From Mycolicibacterium diernhoferi (lineage in GTDB: Bacteria; Actinomycetota; Actinomycetes; Mycobacteriales; Mycobacteriaceae), in assembly GCF_019456655.1 (NCBI RefSeq), contig NZ_CP080332.1:5766001-5830000 (forward strand): DNA of 64,000 nt. The letters are read 5' to 3'. The notes under the pieces were generated by a model. It made no database searches. It was given only the letters and a program-made list of their open reading frames with translations, and had not been told where the DNA came from. Positions 28,314 through 42,480 of this stretch are shown here, in pieces (positions within the stretch are counted from its first letter, which is position 1; each line of letters begins with the position of its first letter). The position numbers and the translations under genes are program-made.

Positions 28314-29888
28314 CTAGATCGGCGTCAGGCCATGCTTGCGCTGCACCCGCTGAATCTGCTTGTCGCGCAGCAGCCGCATCGACTTGCGCAGCAACAGACG
28401 GGTCTCGTGCGGCTCGATCACCCCGTCGATGTAGCCGCGCTCGGCGGCGATCCAGGGCACGGCCATACCGGCGTTGTAACCCTCGATGAACTCCTTGCGG
28501 ATCTTCTGTACCTCGGGCGCGGTGGGATCCGGGAAGCGCTTCACCAGCAGCTGGGCCGCACCTTCGGCGCCGATCACCGCGATACGCGCGGTCGGCCAGG
28601 CGAAGTTGAGGTCCGCGGTGAGCTGCTTGGAACCCATCACCGCGTAGGCGCCACCGTAGGACTTGCGCACCGTGATGGTGACCTTCGGGATGGTGGCCTC
28701 CACGACGGCGTTGAGGAACCGGCCGCCGCGCTTGATGATTCCGCCCTTCTCCTGCTCGACACCGGGCATGAAGCCGGGGGTGTCCACCACGAAGACCAGC
28801 GGGGTGTTGAACGAATCGCAGAACCGCACGAAACGGGCGGCCTTGTCGGAGGCCTCGTTGTCGATCGCGCCGGACATGTAGGACGGCTGGTTGGCGATGA
28901 CACCGACCGGCCGGCCGTCGACCCGGGCGAAGGCGGTGATGATGGACGGGCCTGCCTGCTCGGCGACCTGGAACACGTCGCCGTCGTCGAAGATCCGCAG
29001 CAGGATCTCCATCATGTCGTAGGCCTGGTTGTCCGAGTCCGGCACGATCGCGTCGAGTTCCAGGTCGTGCGGGGTGATCTCGGGCTCCAGGCCCGGGTTG
29101 ATGATCGGCGGATCGTCGAAGGTGTTGCTGGGCAGGAAGCTCAGATAATCCCGGACGTACTGGAACGCCGCGGCCTCGGACTCCACCACCTGGTGGATGT
29201 TGCCGTAGCGGGCCTGCGCGTCCGCGCCGCCGAGCTCGTCGAGGGTGACCTCTTCACCGGTGACGTCCTTGATGACGTCCGGGCCGGTGACGAACATGTA
29301 GCCCTGGTCGCGGACCGCGACGATGAGGTCGGTCTGGATCGGCGAGTACACCGCGCCACCCGCACACTTGCCGAAGATCAGCGAGATCTCCGGGACCTGC
29401 CCGCGCAGCAGTTCGTGCCGGCGGCCGAGTTCGGCGTACCAGGCCAGCGAGGTCGCGGTGTCCTGGATACGGGCGCCCGCGGAGTCGTTGATGCCGATGA
29501 TCGGGCAGCCGACCATGGCCACCCATTCCATCAGCTTGGCGACCTTGCGGCCGAACATCTCACCGACCGAACCCTGGAACACCGTCTGGTCGTGGCTGAA
29601 CACGCCGACCGGACGGCCGTCGATGGTGCCGTGACCGGTGACCACACCGTCGCCGTAGAAGGCGTTCGGGTCGCCGGGGGTGCGGGCCAGGGCACCGATC
29701 TCCAGGAAGCTACCCGGGTCGAGCAGCGAGTGGATGCGGGCGCGCGCACTCGGGATACCGCGCTTGTCCCGCTTGGCCCTGGCCTTCTCGTCGCCGGGAT
29801 CCTTTGCCAGTTCCAGCTTCTCCCGAAGCTCGGCCAGTTTTTCCGCGGTGGTCGCCAGCTTCGGCTGGGCGGCAGGGTTTTCCGTCAC
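28314..29888 (-). CDS. accD4: Acyl-CoA carboxylase beta subunit AccD4
   Basis: A 524-residue carboxyltransferase that, with an AccA3-type alpha subunit and AccD5/AccE encoded elsewhere, carboxylates long-chain acyl-CoA to make the alpha-branch substrate of Pks13. Both crotonase-like halves are present: the N-terminal half with GDGVVTGHG and SAGARIQ, the C-terminal half with [15 protein letters not shown] and [10 protein letters not shown]. The ATG overlaps the pks13 stop by 4 bases, so the two are co-translated. Gene order fadD32-pks13-accD4 is as in other mycobacteria. Confidence 0.95.
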   Translation of the reverse strand: MTENPAAQPKLATTAEKLAELREKLELAKDPGDEKARAKRDKRGIPSARARIHSLLDPGSFLEIGALARTPGDPNAFYGDGVVTGHGTIDGRPVGVFSHDQTVFQGSVGEMFGRKVAKLMEWVAMVGCPIIGINDSAGARIQDTATSLAWYAELGRRHELLRGQVPEISLIFGKCAGGAVYSPIQTDLIVAVRDQGYMFVTGPDVIKDVTGEEVTLDELGGADAQARYGNIHQVVESEAAAFQYVRDYLSFLPSNTFDDPPIINPGLEPEITPHDLELDAIVPDSDNQAYDMMEILLRIFDDGDVFQVAEQAGPSIITAFARVDGRPVGVIANQPSYMSGAIDNEASDKAARFVRFCDSFNTPLVFVVDTPGFMPGVEQEKGGIIKRGGRFLNAVVEATIPKVTITVRKSYGGAYAVMGSKQLTADLNFAWPTARIAVIGAEGAAQLLVKRFPDPTAPEVQKIRKEFIEGYNAGMAVPWIAAERGYIDGVIEPHETRLLLRKSMRLLRDKQIQRVQRKHGLTPI

Positions 29889-32800
29889 TGTGCTTCCTTT
29901 TTCGGCAGGTCCTGCTGCCGCGATTCGATGCGGTTGATGGCCTCGCTCATGTGAGCGCCGACCTTGGCGATGATCGGCTCGTCGATGGCCTGGATGTGCT
30001 CGCCGCCGATGTGCACGACCTCCAGGTCGGCGACGGCCTCGCCCCAGCCGCCGTCGGGCTGGCGGGTGGCGTACGCCGGTTCGAAGACGATGGCGTCATC
30101 GTGGTAGCGGTCGGCCATGTAGAGCGTGACATGTCCGTCGTAGGGCTGGATGTCGATGGTGTCCAGGGCCCGGTTGTCCAGGTACGAGGTGCGCTGGTGC
30201 TCGATGATCCCGCCCGGGATCTGCACGCCGCTCTGTGCGACGAGGTCGAGCACGTAGCGCACCTGGCCCTCGTCGTCGAGCTTCTCCAGCTCCTCGTACG
30301 GGATCTCGGGGATCTCGACGTTGAAGGTGCGCTCGGCGAACCGCGCGTAGCGATCCCACCTTGCCCGCATGCCGGCCTGGGTCTTGTCGATCGGCACGCC
30401 GGGGCGCACGCAGTCGATGAGCCCGACGAACTGCACGTCGGCGCCGGACTGCTTGAGCCCGATGGCGCAGGCATACGCCAGTGCGCCCCCCAGGGACCAT
30501 CCCGCCAGCACGAACGGGCCCTTGTGCAGTTCGAGCAGTTTGGGCACGTACTCGGCGGCACGTTCCTCGATGGACCCCTCGACCCGTTCGATGCCGTACA
30601 CCGGGATATCGGCCGGCAGTCGCTTGAGCAGCGGCTCGTACACCACGGTGGAGCCACCGGCGGGGTGGAAGACGAACAGCGGCACCGCGTTCGAACCCTC
30701 GACCGGCGGGCGCAGGGTGCGCACGAACCCGTCGACCACACCGTCCTCCAGCTGGTTGCGGACGTGGGTGGCCAACTCCTCGATGGTCTTGGCCGTGCTG
30801 ACCTGCTCGACGGTGATGATGCCTTCGGCGCGCTCGGACAGCCGCTCGGCCATCTTCGTCGCGGCCGCCTCATCCAGGGCCGGCAGCTCGTTGAAGATGC
30901 CGCCGGGCGACTTTCCGGTGACGATCGCCCAGGTGGCGAAGGTGACCCGTTCGGCTGCGTCACGCGGGGGCACATCGGCGCCGAGCGCCTCGGTGACCGC
31001 CTCCTGGGTGAGCACCTTGGCCGCGGCGGCGGCAGCCGTCGCATTCGAGGGGCCCTGGGCCGGCCCGCTCGGGTCGGTGGGCGGAGCGGGGATGCCGGCG
31101 ACATCGGTAGGCGGCGGCGGGATCTCGATGCCCACCTCGGCCAGCGACTCGGCGGTGCTGTCGGTGTTGCCGGCGACCGTCGCCGTGTTCGCCGCTTCGG
31201 CCAGCTTGGCTTCCAGCTCGGCGACGGTGGTCGCCCCGCCCATCAGCTCGGCCTGCGCGGCCGCGATCTCCTCGGCCGTCTGGCCCTTCTGCGCCTCGGC
31301 GAGCTCGCCGACCTCGTCGCGGTGCTCGATCGCGTACTGGATCAGCTTCTCCACCGCGTACAGGTTGGCGTCGCGCACCGCGGTCAGCTGGATGGGCGGC
31401 AGGTCGAAGTCGTATTCGACCCGGTTCTTGATCCGCACCGCCATCAGGGAATCCAGGCCCAGCTCGATCAGCGGCACCTCCCAGGGCAGATCCTCGGGTT
31501 CGTAGCCCATGGCGCTGCCGACGATGGTGCCCAGCCGATCCGCGACCGTCTCACCGGAATCCGGCGACCACTTCGCGAAGCTCGAACCGAGATTCGCACC
31601 GGCGGTCAGGTTGTCGGCCTCGAACGCCGCGACATCGGACCCCGTCTCGGGCTCCTCCGCCGCGGGTGCGGCGGCGCTCTCGGCGACCGTGCCCGCACCG
31701 ACCGCAGTCGGCAGCACGGTCTGCGCGCCGCCACGGGTGACGATGGCGTCGTAGACCAGGGTGAAGGATTCGTCGATGCGCGCATGCACCTGCACCGACG
31801 CCCCGCCCGGATGGCGGGTCACCGTGGTGACCAGCCGCGAGCCCGCCGCGGGCACCGCACGCTGCTCGGACGCGGTCAGCGTCGCATCCGGAAGCACCTG
31901 CGCGGCAGCTGCTTTCACCAGTGCTGCCAGATCCGTCTCACCGTCGGGTGCGAATTCGAAGACGTGCCGGCCGTCCGGGGTGGCCACGTGGGTGCCGGGC
32001 ATGAGCACCGAACTGTCCCCGGTGAACCGGGCGTCCAGCCAGTGCTGCTTGCGCTTGAACCGGGTCTGCGGGATGTCGGCGTAGTCCAGTGCGCCGGCCA
32101 GGCCGCGGGCGGTGCGCGGGAACAGCGTGCGCGGGTCCAGATCGTGGCCGTGCACGAACAGGGTGGCCATCGCCACCGTCATCGAGTCGACCTCGTCCTG
32201 CTTGCGGGCCAGCGTCCCGATCAGCTGGGCATCATGGAGGCCGGCCGCAGCGGTCGTCAGCCCGACCTGCATGAGCGCCACCGGATTCGGCGCCAGTTCC
32301 AGGAAGGTGGTGTGCCCGTTGTCGACCGCGTTGCGGATGCCGTGGGTGAAGTAGACGCTGTGCCGCAGCCCCTTCTTCCAGTAGTCCACATCGTGGATCG
32401 GGTCGGCGCCGGCACGGATGAACGTGCCCTCGTGCACCGTGGAGTAGTAGCCCGTCTTGAGCGGAAGCGCCTCGATGCCCTGCAGTTCGGCGGCCAGTTC
32501 ACCGAGCAGCGGATCCATCTGCTGGGTGTGGCTGGCGCCCTTGGTCTGCAGCTTGCGGGCGAACTTGCCCTCGGCTTCCGCGCGTTCGACGATCGCGTCG
32601 ATCTGTTCCGGCGGGCCACCGATGACGGTCTGGGTCGGTGCGGCGTAGACGCACACCTCCAGCCCGGGGAAATCGGAGAAGACGGTCTTGATCTCCTCGG
32701 CCGAGTACTCGACGAGCGCCATCAACCGGATGTACTCACCGAACAGCATGGCCTCGCCCTCACCCATCAGGTGGGCACGCGAGCAGATGGTCCGGGTGGC

Positions 32801-35335
32801 GTCGGCCAGCGACAGACCCCCGGAGAAGTAGGCCGCGGCGGCCTCGCCGAGCGACTGCCCGATCACCGCACCGGGGGTGGCGCCGTGGTGGCGCAGCAGT
32901 TCACCGAGCGCGATCTGCAGCGCGAAGATCACCGTCTGGACGACCTCGATCGGGTATTCGCAGGTCTCGTTGGTGTAGTCGATCGAGTCGTCGAGGATCA
33001 GTTCGACCACCGAGTAGCCGCGCTCGTCCTGGATCAGGGCGTCGACCTTGTTGATCCACTCGGCGAACACGTCGTTGCGCAGGTAGAGGCTCTTGCCCAT
33101 CTTGCGGTGCTGGGCACCGAATCCGGCGAACACCCAGACCGGCCCGCTGGTGACCGGGCCGTCGGCGGCCAGCACCAGCGGGCTGGGCTTGCCGTCGGCG
33201 AGGGCACGCAGACCCTTGATCGCCTCGTCGTGATCGTGGGCCAGCACCACCGCGCGGGAGCGGCCGTGGTTGCGCCGCGACAGCGACCGGCCGATCGACT
33301 CCAGCGAGGAGGCCCGGCCCGCCTCGCTGTCGATCCAGTCCGCCAACTCGGCGGCCGCGGTCCGCTTACGGGAGGTCAGGAAGCCGGAGATGAACAGCGG
33401 GACAACCGGATTCGGCTGCTCGCCGCTCTCCAGTTCCTCCCGGGAGACCTCGATGAGCCGCTTGGCCTCGTCGGTCAGGCCGGGCAGCTCGTAGCTGTCC
33501 TCGCCGTAGGTCGGGACGCCGTCGCCGGCGCTGTCATCGTCGTCCTCGATGAACTCGCCGTACTCGTCCATCCGGACCCCGCCGACGTAGACCGCGTCGG
33601 CGTCGGCGGCCGGCTTGTCCTCGACCGCAGGAGTTTCGGGCTCGGGTTCGACGAGGTCGGATGCCAGCACCTCACGCAGCACCAGGTGCGCGTTGGCGCC
33701 ACCGAACCCGAAGCCGGAGACACCGGCGACGGCACGACCGCTGTAGCGCGGCCAGTCGCTGACGGTGTCGTTGACCTTCAGGTGTTCCTTGTCGAAGTCG
33801 ATGTACGGGTTGGGCCCGGCGTAATTGATCGACGGCGGCAGTTTGTCCCGCTGCAGCGACAGCGCCGTCTTGGCCAGGCTGGCCACACCGGCGGCCGATT
33901 CCAGGTGTCCCAGATTGGATTTCACCGCGCCCAGCAGGGCGGGCTTGTCGTCGGCACGGCCCAGCCCGACGACCCGGCCCAGCGCGTCGGCCTCGATCGG
34001 GTCGCCCAGGATGGTGCCGGTGCCGTGCGCCTCGATGTAGTCGACGTCGCGCGGGTTGATCCCGGCGTCCTTGTAGGCCTTGCGCAGCACGGCCGCCTGC
34101 GCGTCCGGGTTGGGTGCCAGCATGCCGTTGGAGCGGCCGTCGTGGTTGACCGCGCTGCCGGCGATGACGGCGATGATCTCGTCACCGTCGCGGCGCGCGT
34201 CGGAGACCCGCTTGAGGACCAGCATGCCGCCACCCTCGGAGCGGGCGTAGCCGTTGGCGTCCGAGGAGAAGGACTTGCACCGGCCGTCCGGGGCGAGCAC
34301 TCCGCCGACCTCGTCGAAACCGATGGTGACGATCGGGGTCACCATGGCGTTCACCCCGCCGACGATGGCCATGTCGATCTCGCCGGAACGCAGTGCGCGC
34401 ACACCCTGGTGGGCGGCGACCAGTGAGCTGGAGCAGGCGGTGTCGATGGACTCGGACGGGCCGCGGAAGTCGTAGAAGTAGGACACCCGGTTGGCGATGA
34501 TGGAGCTCGCGGTGCCGGTGATGGCGTACGGGTGCGCGGTGGTCGGGTCGGCGACCGCCAGGAACATGTAGTCGTTGTTCGAGCTGCCCACGTACACACC
34601 GACATCGGTACCGCGCAGGCTGGAGGCCGGGATGCGGGCCTGCTCGAGGGCTTCCCAGGTCAGTTCCAGGGCCATCCGCTGCTGCGGGTCGATGTTATCG
34701 GCTTCCATCTTCGACAGCGCGAAGAACTCGGAGTCGAAGCCCTTGATGTCGGACAGGTAGCCACCACGGGTGTGCGCCCTGGCAACCCGCTCGGCGATGC
34801 GTGGCTCACCGAGGAATTCCGACCACCGGCCTTCGGGCAGATCCGAACTGGCGTCGCGACCCTCCATCAGGGCGGCCCACATCTCGTCGGCGCTGTTCAT
34901 ATCGCCGGGGAAGCGGGTCGCGATGCCGACGATGGCGATGTCCTCGACACCGGGCTCGCGGCTCCAGTCCTCGTCGGCATCGACGACCGTTTCGGGTTCA
35001 CCCTCGATGATGACGGTGGCCAGTGCCTCGATGGTCGGGTTACGGAACACCACGGTGGCGGTCAGCGTGACCCCGGTCAGGTCCTCGATGTCGCTGGCCA
35101 TGGCCACCGCGTCGCGCGAGGACAGGCCCAGCTCCACCACCGGAGCGGACTCGTTGATGGAGTCCGGCGACTGCCCGGTCGCGTTGGCCACCCAGTTGCG
35201 CAGCCATTCACGCATCTCGGCGACGGTCATGTCACCGCGGGCGGGGACGACGGCGTCCGAGGCGGATCCGGAAACGGCCGGAAGTCCGGCTACCTCTGGC
35301 TGGAGTGAATTATCTTGTGGTTCAGTCATTTTCAC
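29885..35335 (-). CDS. pks13: Polyketide synthase Pks13, mycolic acid condensing enzyme
   Basis: A 1816-residue type I polyketide synthase that joins the meromycolate chain and the carboxylated C24-26 chain into the alpha-alkyl beta-keto mycolate precursor. Domains in order with intact active residues: N-terminal acyl carrier (Ser73 in LGLSSRD), ketosynthase (Cys301 in DTACSSS), acyltransferase (Ser828 in GQSLGEA), C-terminal acyl carrier (Ser1296 in LGLDSLM) and thioesterase (Ser1614 in GWSLGG). It is about 80 residues longer than the 1733-residue M. tuberculosis protein; much of the excess is an Ala/Pro/Glu-rich linker around residues 1350-1440. The ATG is followed within two codons by a second in-frame ATG. 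Confidence 0.96.
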   Translation of the reverse strand: MKMTEPQDNSLQPEVAGLPAVSGSASDAVVPARGDMTVAEMREWLRNWVANATGQSPDSINESAPVVELGLSSRDAVAMASDIEDLTGVTLTATVVFRNPTIEALATVIIEGEPETVVDADEDWSREPGVEDIAIVGIATRFPGDMNSADEMWAALMEGRDASSDLPEGRWSEFLGEPRIAERVARAHTRGGYLSDIKGFDSEFFALSKMEADNIDPQQRMALELTWEALEQARIPASSLRGTDVGVYVGSSNNDYMFLAVADPTTAHPYAITGTASSIIANRVSYFYDFRGPSESIDTACSSSLVAAHQGVRALRSGEIDMAIVGGVNAMVTPIVTIGFDEVGGVLAPDGRCKSFSSDANGYARSEGGGMLVLKRVSDARRDGDEIIAVIAGSAVNHDGRSNGMLAPNPDAQAAVLRKAYKDAGINPRDVDYIEAHGTGTILGDPIEADALGRVVGLGRADDKPALLGAVKSNLGHLESAAGVASLAKTALSLQRDKLPPSINYAGPNPYIDFDKEHLKVNDTVSDWPRYSGRAVAGVSGFGFGGANAHLVLREVLASDLVEPEPETPAVEDKPAADADAVYVGGVRMDEYGEFIEDDDDSAGDGVPTYGEDSYELPGLTDEAKRLIEVSREELESGEQPNPVVPLFISGFLTSRKRTAAAELADWIDSEAGRASSLESIGRSLSRRNHGRSRAVVLAHDHDEAIKGLRALADGKPSPLVLAADGPVTSGPVWVFAGFGAQHRKMGKSLYLRNDVFAEWINKVDALIQDERGYSVVELILDDSIDYTNETCEYPIEVVQTVIFALQIALGELLRHHGATPGAVIGQSLGEAAAAYFSGGLSLADATRTICSRAHLMGEGEAMLFGEYIRLMALVEYSAEEIKTVFSDFPGLEVCVYAAPTQTVIGGPPEQIDAIVERAEAEGKFARKLQTKGASHTQQMDPLLGELAAELQGIEALPLKTGYYSTVHEGTFIRAGADPIHDVDYWKKGLRHSVYFTHGIRNAVDNGHTTFLELAPNPVALMQVGLTTAAAGLHDAQLIGTLARKQDEVDSMTVAMATLFVHGHDLDPRTLFPRTARGLAGALDYADIPQTRFKRKQHWLDARFTGDSSVLMPGTHVATPDGRHVFEFAPDGETDLAALVKAAAAQVLPDATLTASEQRAVPAAGSRLVTTVTRHPGGASVQVHARIDESFTLVYDAIVTRGGAQTVLPTAVGAGTVAESAAAPAAEEPETGSDVAAFEADNLTAGANLGSSFAKWSPDSGETVADRLGTIVGSAMGYEPEDLPWEVPLIELGLDSLMAVRIKNRVEYDFDLPPIQLTAVRDANLYAVEKLIQYAIEHRDEVGELAEAQKGQTAEEIAAAQAELMGGATTVAELEAKLAEAANTATVAGNTDSTAESLAEVGIEIPPPPTDVAGIPAPPTDPSGPAQGPSNATAAAAAAKVLTQEAVTEALGADVPPRDAAERVTFATWAIVTGKSPGGIFNELPALDEAAATKMAERLSERAEGIITVEQVSTAKTIEELATHVRNQLEDGVVDGFVRTLRPPVEGSNAVPLFVFHPAGGSTVVYEPLLKRLPADIPVYGIERVEGSIEERAAEYVPKLLELHKGPFVLAGWSLGGALAYACAIGLKQSGADVQFVGLIDCVRPGVPIDKTQAGMRARWDRYARFAERTFNVEIPEIPYEELEKLDDEGQVRYVLDLVAQSGVQIPGGIIEHQRTSYLDNRALDTIDIQPYDGHVTLYMADRYHDDAIVFEPAYATRQPDGGWGEAVADLEVVHIGGEHIQAIDEPIIAKVGAHMSEAINRIESRQQDLPKKEAQ

Positions 35336-35389
35336 TATTCACTTTCGCCGCCGTGCGGCCTTGGTTGCGCGGCCGGAACTCAGTCGGTC

Positions 35390-37279
35390 TCAGTCGGTCT
35401 CATCGGGGAAGTCGTTGGCGATCTTGCCGCTGCGCAGGCTGCCGTCCAGGTAGCCGGCCCGGCAGGCGCGCCGGCCGATCTTGCCGCTGGAGGTACGCGG
35501 GATCGCACCCGCCGGTGTCAGCAGCACGTCGCGCACGGTGACACCGTGGCGCACCGCGATCGCGGCACGGATGTCGTCGATGACCGGGCCCAGCTCGAGC
35601 TTGTGCGATCCGGGCGCCCGCTCGGCGACGATCACCAGCTGCTCGGAGGTGTCCTCAGGGTCGAACTTCAACCCGGTGTGTGCGTCGTCGAACACCTCGG
35701 CGGGCAGCTGGTTGGCCGGCACCGAGAACGCCGCGGCGAACCCGGTGCGCACGGCCTTGCTGGCCTCCTGCGCCGAGTACTCCAGGTCTTGGGGGTAGTG
35801 GTTGCGGCCGTCGATGATGACGAGGTCCTTGACGCGGCCGGTGATGTAGAGGTCACCGTCGTAGAAGGCGCCGTAGTCACCGGTGCGCACCCAGGTGGCG
35901 TCGTCGGCGGCGCCCTCGGCGTGCGACGGGGTGGTGCGCGACTTGAGGATGTTCTGGAAGGTGTTGACCGTCTCGTCGGGCTTGCCCCAGTAGCCGGTGC
36001 CCATGTTGTTGCCGCTGATCCAGATCTCACCGATCTGACCGTCGGGCAGCTCGGTGGCCGACTCGGCGTCCACGATCGCGGCCCACTCCGAGATACCGAC
36101 CTTGCCGGCGGAGGCCTGCGCGACGGCCGTCGGCGAATCGGCGTCCACCTCGACGATCCGGTTGTTGTTCAGCGCGTCGCGGTCGACGTAGAGAATCTTG
36201 GGCTCTTCGGACGCCGGGGTGGTCGACACGAACAGGGTGGCCTCGGCCAGCCCGTAAGAGGGCTTGATGGCCTTGGGCGAGAATCCGTACGGGCCGAAGG
36301 CCTCGTTGAACCGGCGCACGGTGGCCGCCGAGATCGGCTCGCTGCCGTTGAGGACCGCCTTGACGTTGGAGAGGTCCAGCGGCGGCTCGCCCTCCTTGGG
36401 CAGCCCGCGCGCGGCGGCGTGGTCGAAGGCGAAGTTCGGGGCCACCGAGATGACACCACCGGTGTCCTCGGGCTTGCGGGCCATCTCGCGGATCCAGCGA
36501 CCGGGACGACGCACGAAGGCGGCCGGGGTCATGAAGGTGAAGTTGTGGCCGATCATCGGCGCCAGCAGCGCGGTGATCAGGCCCATGTCGTGGAAGAACG
36601 GCAGCCAGGACAGACCGCGGTCGCCCTCTTCTCCCTCCAGCGCCTCGATGATCTGCACGATGTTGGTGGCCAGGTTCTGATGGGTGATCTGCACACCGGT
36701 CGGGATGCGCGTCGAACCCGAGGTGTACTGCAGGTAGGCGACGGTGTCGATCGTCACATCGACCGGCTCCCAGGTGCCGGCGACCTCGTCGGGCACCGCG
36801 TCGACGGCGATCACGCGGGGACGCTGGTTGGCCGGGCGGCTGCGGAAGAACTTGCGCACACCCTCGGCGGCATCGGTGGTGGTCAGCACCGCGGCGGGCT
36901 CGCAGTCGTCGAGTACGGCATGCAGTCGGCCGACGTGCCCGGGCTCGGAGGGGTCGAACAGCGGCACCGCGATGCGGCCGGCGTAGATGGCGCCGTACAT
37001 GGCCACCAGGTAGTTGAGGTTCTGCGGGCTCAGGATGGCGACCCGGTCGCCTTCCTGGGTGACCTGCTGCAGGCGGGCGGCGACGGCCCGGTTGCGGGCG
37101 CTGAACTGTGCCCAGGTCAGATCGCGCGCGACCCCGTCACGCTCGACCGAGTAGTCCAGGAAGCGGTAGGCGAGCTTGTCGCCGCGGACCTTGGCCCAGC
37201 GCTCGACGTGCTGCACGATGCTGCCGTTGTCGGGGAGCTTGATCTGTCCGTTCTTGATGAACGGGTTATGGAACGGCAT
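35390..37279 (-). CDS. fadD32: Long-chain fatty-acyl-AMP ligase FadD32
   Basis: A 629-residue adenylating enzyme that activates meromycolic acid as the acyl-AMP and loads it on the N-terminal carrier domain of Pks13. The ATP loop is [11 protein letters not shown] near residue 180, followed by the family segments [11 protein letters not shown] and [25 protein letters not shown] and [14 protein letters not shown] mark the hinge. The C-terminal [14 protein letters not shown] holds the adenylation lysine. Two ATGs are adjacent (37282 and 37279). It lies 54 bases before pks13 and heads the fadD32-pks13-accD4 operon. Confidence 0.95.
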   Translation of the reverse strand: MPFHNPFIKNGQIKLPDNGSIVQHVERWAKVRGDKLAYRFLDYSVERDGVARDLTWAQFSARNRAVAARLQQVTQEGDRVAILSPQNLNYLVAMYGAIYAGRIAVPLFDPSEPGHVGRLHAVLDDCEPAAVLTTTDAAEGVRKFFRSRPANQRPRVIAVDAVPDEVAGTWEPVDVTIDTVAYLQYTSGSTRIPTGVQITHQNLATNIVQIIEALEGEEGDRGLSWLPFFHDMGLITALLAPMIGHNFTFMTPAAFVRRPGRWIREMARKPEDTGGVISVAPNFAFDHAAARGLPKEGEPPLDLSNVKAVLNGSEPISAATVRRFNEAFGPYGFSPKAIKPSYGLAEATLFVSTTPASEEPKILYVDRDALNNNRIVEVDADSPTAVAQASAGKVGISEWAAIVDAESATELPDGQIGEIWISGNNMGTGYWGKPDETVNTFQNILKSRTTPSHAEGAADDATWVRTGDYGAFYDGDLYITGRVKDLVIIDGRNHYPQDLEYSAQEASKAVRTGFAAAFSVPANQLPAEVFDDAHTGLKFDPEDTSEQLVIVAERAPGSHKLELGPVIDDIRAAIAVRHGVTVRDVLLTPAGAIPRTSSGKIGRRACRAGYLDGSLRSGKIANDFPDETD

Positions 37280-37458
37280 CAAAGACTCCTGTCACAGCAC
37301 ACTTAAATCTCGCACGATCGCAAAGACCTCCGGAATCGTACCGGGGCGGCGGATTTCCACCTCCGGACGACCATGGGCCGACCGCGACCGCTCTTAGTTT
37401 TCTCTTAATGTTAGGTGACCGATTCACGCAGGCCAAATCTGGTTACCGGCGAGTCGGG

Positions 37459-37483
37459 CCCCGGTTCGAGCGAAGCGCCGGGG
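37459..37483 (-). terminator. Candidate hairpin terminator after the Rv3802c-like gene
   Basis: CCCCGG at 37459-37464 pairs with CCGGGG at 37478-37483, with an inner TTCG/CGAA pairing. It starts 12 bases after the stop of the lipase gene at 37495 on the minus strand. No U-tract follows, which is common for mycobacterial terminators. Confidence 0.45.
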
Positions 37484-37494
37484 AATGGGTTCGC

Positions 37495-38505
37495 TCAACC
37501 GTGCTTGGGATGCGGCGCGTTCTCGATCAGATTGCGCACCCAATCCAGCGTCCACTGGGTGGTGGTCTTTCCATCCAGTGTCCAGAACTGCGGCGTGTTG
37601 TACAGCGCGTGCACCGGTCCCGCGGCACTGCCCAGCAGGGTACTCAGGGTGGCCGGCAGATTGCCCACCGAGAACGCCGATTCCGGGGCCGCGCAGATCA
37701 GATCGCCCGCACCGCAGATCTGGTAGGTGCGGTCGTCGAGTGCGCCGAACCCACCCTCGCGGGGCCCGGTCATCGACAAGCCCATGGCGGACAGCATGGG
37801 CAATTCGTGCAGGGTGATCTCGGCACCCTGCCCCGGTGGGTTGGGGCTGAGGTTCTGGCCCACGCCGTCCTGGCGGCGGCCGTCGGCGATCAGCATCACT
37901 CCGAGCACCAGATCCTGGTCCACCGGGCCACGGCCGTTACCGATATCACTGGCGATGTCCCCGGCGATCACCGCGCCCTGGGAGAAGCCCACCAGCACGT
38001 AGCTGGTCAGCGGGCACCGGTTGTTCATATCCGTCATCGCCCGCACCGTGGCGCTGAGCCCCTCGGCCCGGCTGTCGTTGTAGGACATCTGGCCGTCGGC
38101 GGAGAACGGATTGTGGAACTCCGCGGTGTAGGGGACGGTGTAGATCTCCACCCGGTCGGTGCCGAACTCGGCGCGCAGCGGATTGGTGACGTTGAGCAAC
38201 AACGCGATCGGGAACTGCACCGGGTTGAACGGGTCGAGGTGCGGGGAGGACTCCCAGGTTCCCGGAATCGAGACCAGCTGGACGTCCGGGCAGCTGGCGT
38301 CCTGGAACTCCGGGCGCGGCTTACCCGTCGGCGGCACGGCGCCGGGCACGTCGGGCGCGCCCGGGGGCGTGGCGACGGGCGGGGTGTCGGGCTGACGCAA
38401 GAACACCACCACACCGGCGACGAGCACCGCCACCAGCACCGCGATCGCCCCGGCCGCAGCCAGCGCGAGTATGCGGTGCCGCCTACGTCGGCTCTTTTTC
38501 GCCAT
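37495..38505 (-). CDS. Membrane-anchored cutinase-like lipase (Rv3802c family)
   Basis: A 336-residue protein with a basic N-terminus (KKSRRRRHR), one membrane helix at about residues 12-35 and a Pro-rich linker, then a cutinase-like alpha/beta domain outside the membrane. The nucleophile serine is in [14 protein letters not shown] near residue 175. The M. tuberculosis orthologue Rv3802c is also 336 residues and is an essential phospholipase/thioesterase linked to mycolic-acid metabolism. ATG 38505 is chosen for this length match; an ATG at 38523 is in frame. It lies between the FadD32/Pks13 genes and the antigen-85 genes. Confidence 0.88.
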   Translation of the reverse strand: MAKKSRRRRHRILALAAAGAIAVLVAVLVAGVVVFLRQPDTPPVATPPGAPDVPGAVPPTGKPRPEFQDASCPDVQLVSIPGTWESSPHLDPFNPVQFPIALLLNVTNPLRAEFGTDRVEIYTVPYTAEFHNPFSADGQMSYNDSRAEGLSATVRAMTDMNNRCPLTSYVLVGFSQGAVIAGDIASDIGNGRGPVDQDLVLGVMLIADGRRQDGVGQNLSPNPPGQGAEITLHELPMLSAMGLSMTGPREGGFGALDDRTYQICGAGDLICAAPESAFSVGNLPATLSTLLGSAAGPVHALYNTPQFWTLDGKTTTQWTLDWVRNLIENAPHPKHG

Positions 38506-38574
38506 GGTGTCTTGACTCCTCACATGCGCCGACTCTGCGGCGGGGCGGGTGGTGTGTGGTGCTGCTGCTGATGG

Positions 38575-39087
38575 TCAGCAGAGCCGTTCGGTAGCGATGC
38601 GAATGTAGTCAGCCGTGGCGGCGTCGACCTCATCGATGTCCGGGGCGACCGAGCCCGCGTGGGCGTCGTCGACGTCGTCGCGGACCAGCGGCACCACGAA
38701 ATCCCAGACCGCGTGCTCGGACTGTCCGGCGGCGCGGGCCTGGCAGACGTAGGCGCCGATGCTCAGGGCCATCAGATCGTCGGAGGGCTGCACCCCGGCA
38801 TCGACCAACGCGTCGAGGTAGGCCCGCTGATCGGCGGTCACCGCGAAGTGCTTCTCGGGATGTCCGCCGGCCCGCAACGCGCCCTGCAAACCGCGCACCT
38901 GCTCCTCGGTGGACGCCGCGGCGGGTTGGCCGATGGTGGTCAGCGTCCGGTCGCCGAGCGAACAGCCGGTGGACAACGTGGTCACCGAGGCCAGCATCAT
39001 CGGGGCCACCACGATCAACGTCGGGGAGACCACCGGCCACTTTGCCAGGGTGTTCACCCACCGTCGGTTGCGCGCCACGATTTCCAC
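38575..39087 (-). CDS. DUF732-like exported protein
   Basis: About 170 residues from GTG 39087 (start uncertain; GTG 39078 is also possible). A hydrophobic segment TLIVVAPMMLASVTTL near residues 24-40 precedes a cysteine (STGCSLGD), so it may be secreted or membrane-anchored. The C-terminal region YLDALVDAGVQPSDDLMALSIGAYVCQAR and a final cysteine form the two-cysteine helical pattern I associate with DUF732 proteins of mycobacteria. Function unknown. M. tuberculosis has no gene at this place between Rv3802c and fbpD. Confidence 0.65.
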   Translation of the reverse strand: MEIVARNRRWVNTLAKWPVVSPTLIVVAPMMLASVTTLSTGCSLGDRTLTTIGQPAAASTEEQVRGLQGALRAGGHPEKHFAVTADQRAYLDALVDAGVQPSDDLMALSIGAYVCQARAAGQSEHAVWDFVVPLVRDDVDDAHAGSVAPDIDEVDAATADYIRIATERLC

Positions 39088-39165
39088 GGTACCGGCTGCC
39101 GAGGGCCGTTTCCGGTCCGCGGCTGTGACCGTTATCGCACCGCGATCACCGATCACAGCTCGCGC

Positions 39166-40053
39166 TCAGGCGATGGCTGCCACCAGGTCACCACGCAGTG
39201 CCGCCAACTGTGCCGACCAATTGCCCCAGTCGTGCTGACCGCCGGTCGGGAAGTCGAAGTGCCCGTTGCGGCCGCCGATCGAGCGGTAGTGCGAGTAGAA
39301 GGTGCGGTTGCTGCCCTGGGCCTGTGCACAGTCGTTGATCATCGCCACCGGGTCACTGCAGGTGGTGGTCTGCGGGCTGAAGATCCACAGCCGGGTGTTG
39401 TTGTCGACCAGCAGCTGCGAGTGCACGTCCGGGTCATGCCACTTCCACCGGCCGAACTGCACCGGACCCCACATGTCGTGGGTGTTGACGCCGCCGTACT
39501 GCGCCATGCCGGCGGTGATCGCACCGTTCTCGAACGTGCGCGACGGGGTCAGGAATCCCGACATCGACCCCGCGTAGCGGAACCGGTCGGGGTGGAAGGT
39601 GGCCAGCATCAGAGCACCGGTACCGCCCTGTGAGGCGCCGACCACGCCGTGCCCGCTCGGCGCCAGGCCCTTGTTCGCGGCCAGCCAGTTCGGCAGCTCG
39701 GTGGCCAGGAAGGTCTCCCACTGCTTGCTGCCGTCCTGCTCCCAGTTGGTGTACAGGCTCCATGCGCCACCGGCCGGCGCCGCCACCGAGACGCCCGAAC
39801 CGGCGAAGGTGCTCATCGCGTTGCCCGCGGTCACCCAGTTGCTCACGTCGGGGGCGGCGTTGAAGGCGTCGAGGAGGTAGACCGCGTGCGGACCGCCGGC
39901 CTGGAAGGCGACCGGGATGTCGCGGCCCATCGCCGCCGAGGGCACCATCAGGTACTCGACGGCATCGGCGTGGGCCGGGGTGTCCGAAGTAGCCGACACC
40001 GTCCACAGGCCCATCGCCAACAGAACCGCGCCGAATATCGCGCGCAGCCTCAT
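39166..40053 (-). CDS. fbpD: Antigen-85-family protein MPT51/FbpD with serine and histidine retained
   Basis: A 295-residue secreted alpha/beta hydrolase-fold protein with a signal peptide (about 1-28). PHAVYLLDAFNAAPDVSNW and the GGAWSLYTNWEQDGSKQW segment identify the MPT51 branch. In M. tuberculosis MPT51 the nucleophile position is alanine and the catalytic histidine is lost. Here the elbow reads GASQGG (Ser141) and the C-terminal segment is GGQHDW (His274), so a Ser-His pair is present; an acidic partner may be in MINDCAQ. ATG 40053 has GAGG 6 bases upstream; ATG 40065 is the alternative. It follows fbpA with a hairpin between them. Confidence 0.9.
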   Translation of the reverse strand: MRLRAIFGAVLLAMGLWTVSATSDTPAHADAVEYLMVPSAAMGRDIPVAFQAGGPHAVYLLDAFNAAPDVSNWVTAGNAMSTFAGSGVSVAAPAGGAWSLYTNWEQDGSKQWETFLATELPNWLAANKGLAPSGHGVVGASQGGTGALMLATFHPDRFRYAGSMSGFLTPSRTFENGAITAGMAQYGGVNTHDMWGPVQFGRWKWHDPDVHSQLLVDNNTRLWIFSPQTTTCSDPVAMINDCAQAQGSNRTFYSHYRSIGGRNGHFDFPTGGQHDWGNWSAQLAALRGDLVAAIA

Positions 40054-40137
40054 ATCCCACCTCATTCTTTGGTCAGCAATCTCCCCGCCACCGCGTTGTA
40101 GTGAACCACATCACCGCGAAGACGTGAGTTGGAAACG

Positions 40138-40173
40138 GCCGACGGCGGCACCCGCAGGGGTACCGCCGTCGGC
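40138..40173 (-). terminator. Hairpin terminator between fbpA and fbpD
   Basis: GCCGACGGCGG at 40138-40148 pairs with CCGCCGTCGGC at 40163-40173, a perfect 11-base GC-rich stem with a 14-base loop that can extend by a further ACC/GGT pairing. It starts 26 bases after the fbpA stop. No strong U-tract follows. It suggests fbpA and fbpD are separate or attenuated transcripts. Confidence 0.6.
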
Positions 40174-40198
40174 TGTGAGTTGTCTGGTGCCGTGACCG

Positions 40199-41224
<1,026 letters not shown>

Positions 41225-41296
41225 TCAAGTGCTCGTGTAGTCAACCACACCTCGCTGTGAGTTCTCTCTCCGGCGAAGTCACACCTGATAGATATC

Positions 41297-42307
<1,011 letters not shown>

Positions 42308-42480
42308 TCACAGGCGACGCGATATGCGCATCACCAGGGGTGAACGCCGCTCCAAGCGGCTGCGGGCGTGTTCAGGGCCACGCTCGCTCATTCCCCGAGT
42401 CCGCCGAGCTCGTGCCCACCGGTCTATCGCCACAACATAACCGCGCCGTTACCGCAGCCGCAAAACCGCAGTAACCCAGA

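Noticed and set aside
29804..34426. A 1540-codon open frame on the plus strand opposite pks13
   Set aside because: It is fully antisense to pks13, whose five active sites are intact. Its translation is Arg/Gly/His-rich low complexity with no domain, as expected from the complement of a high-GC gene.
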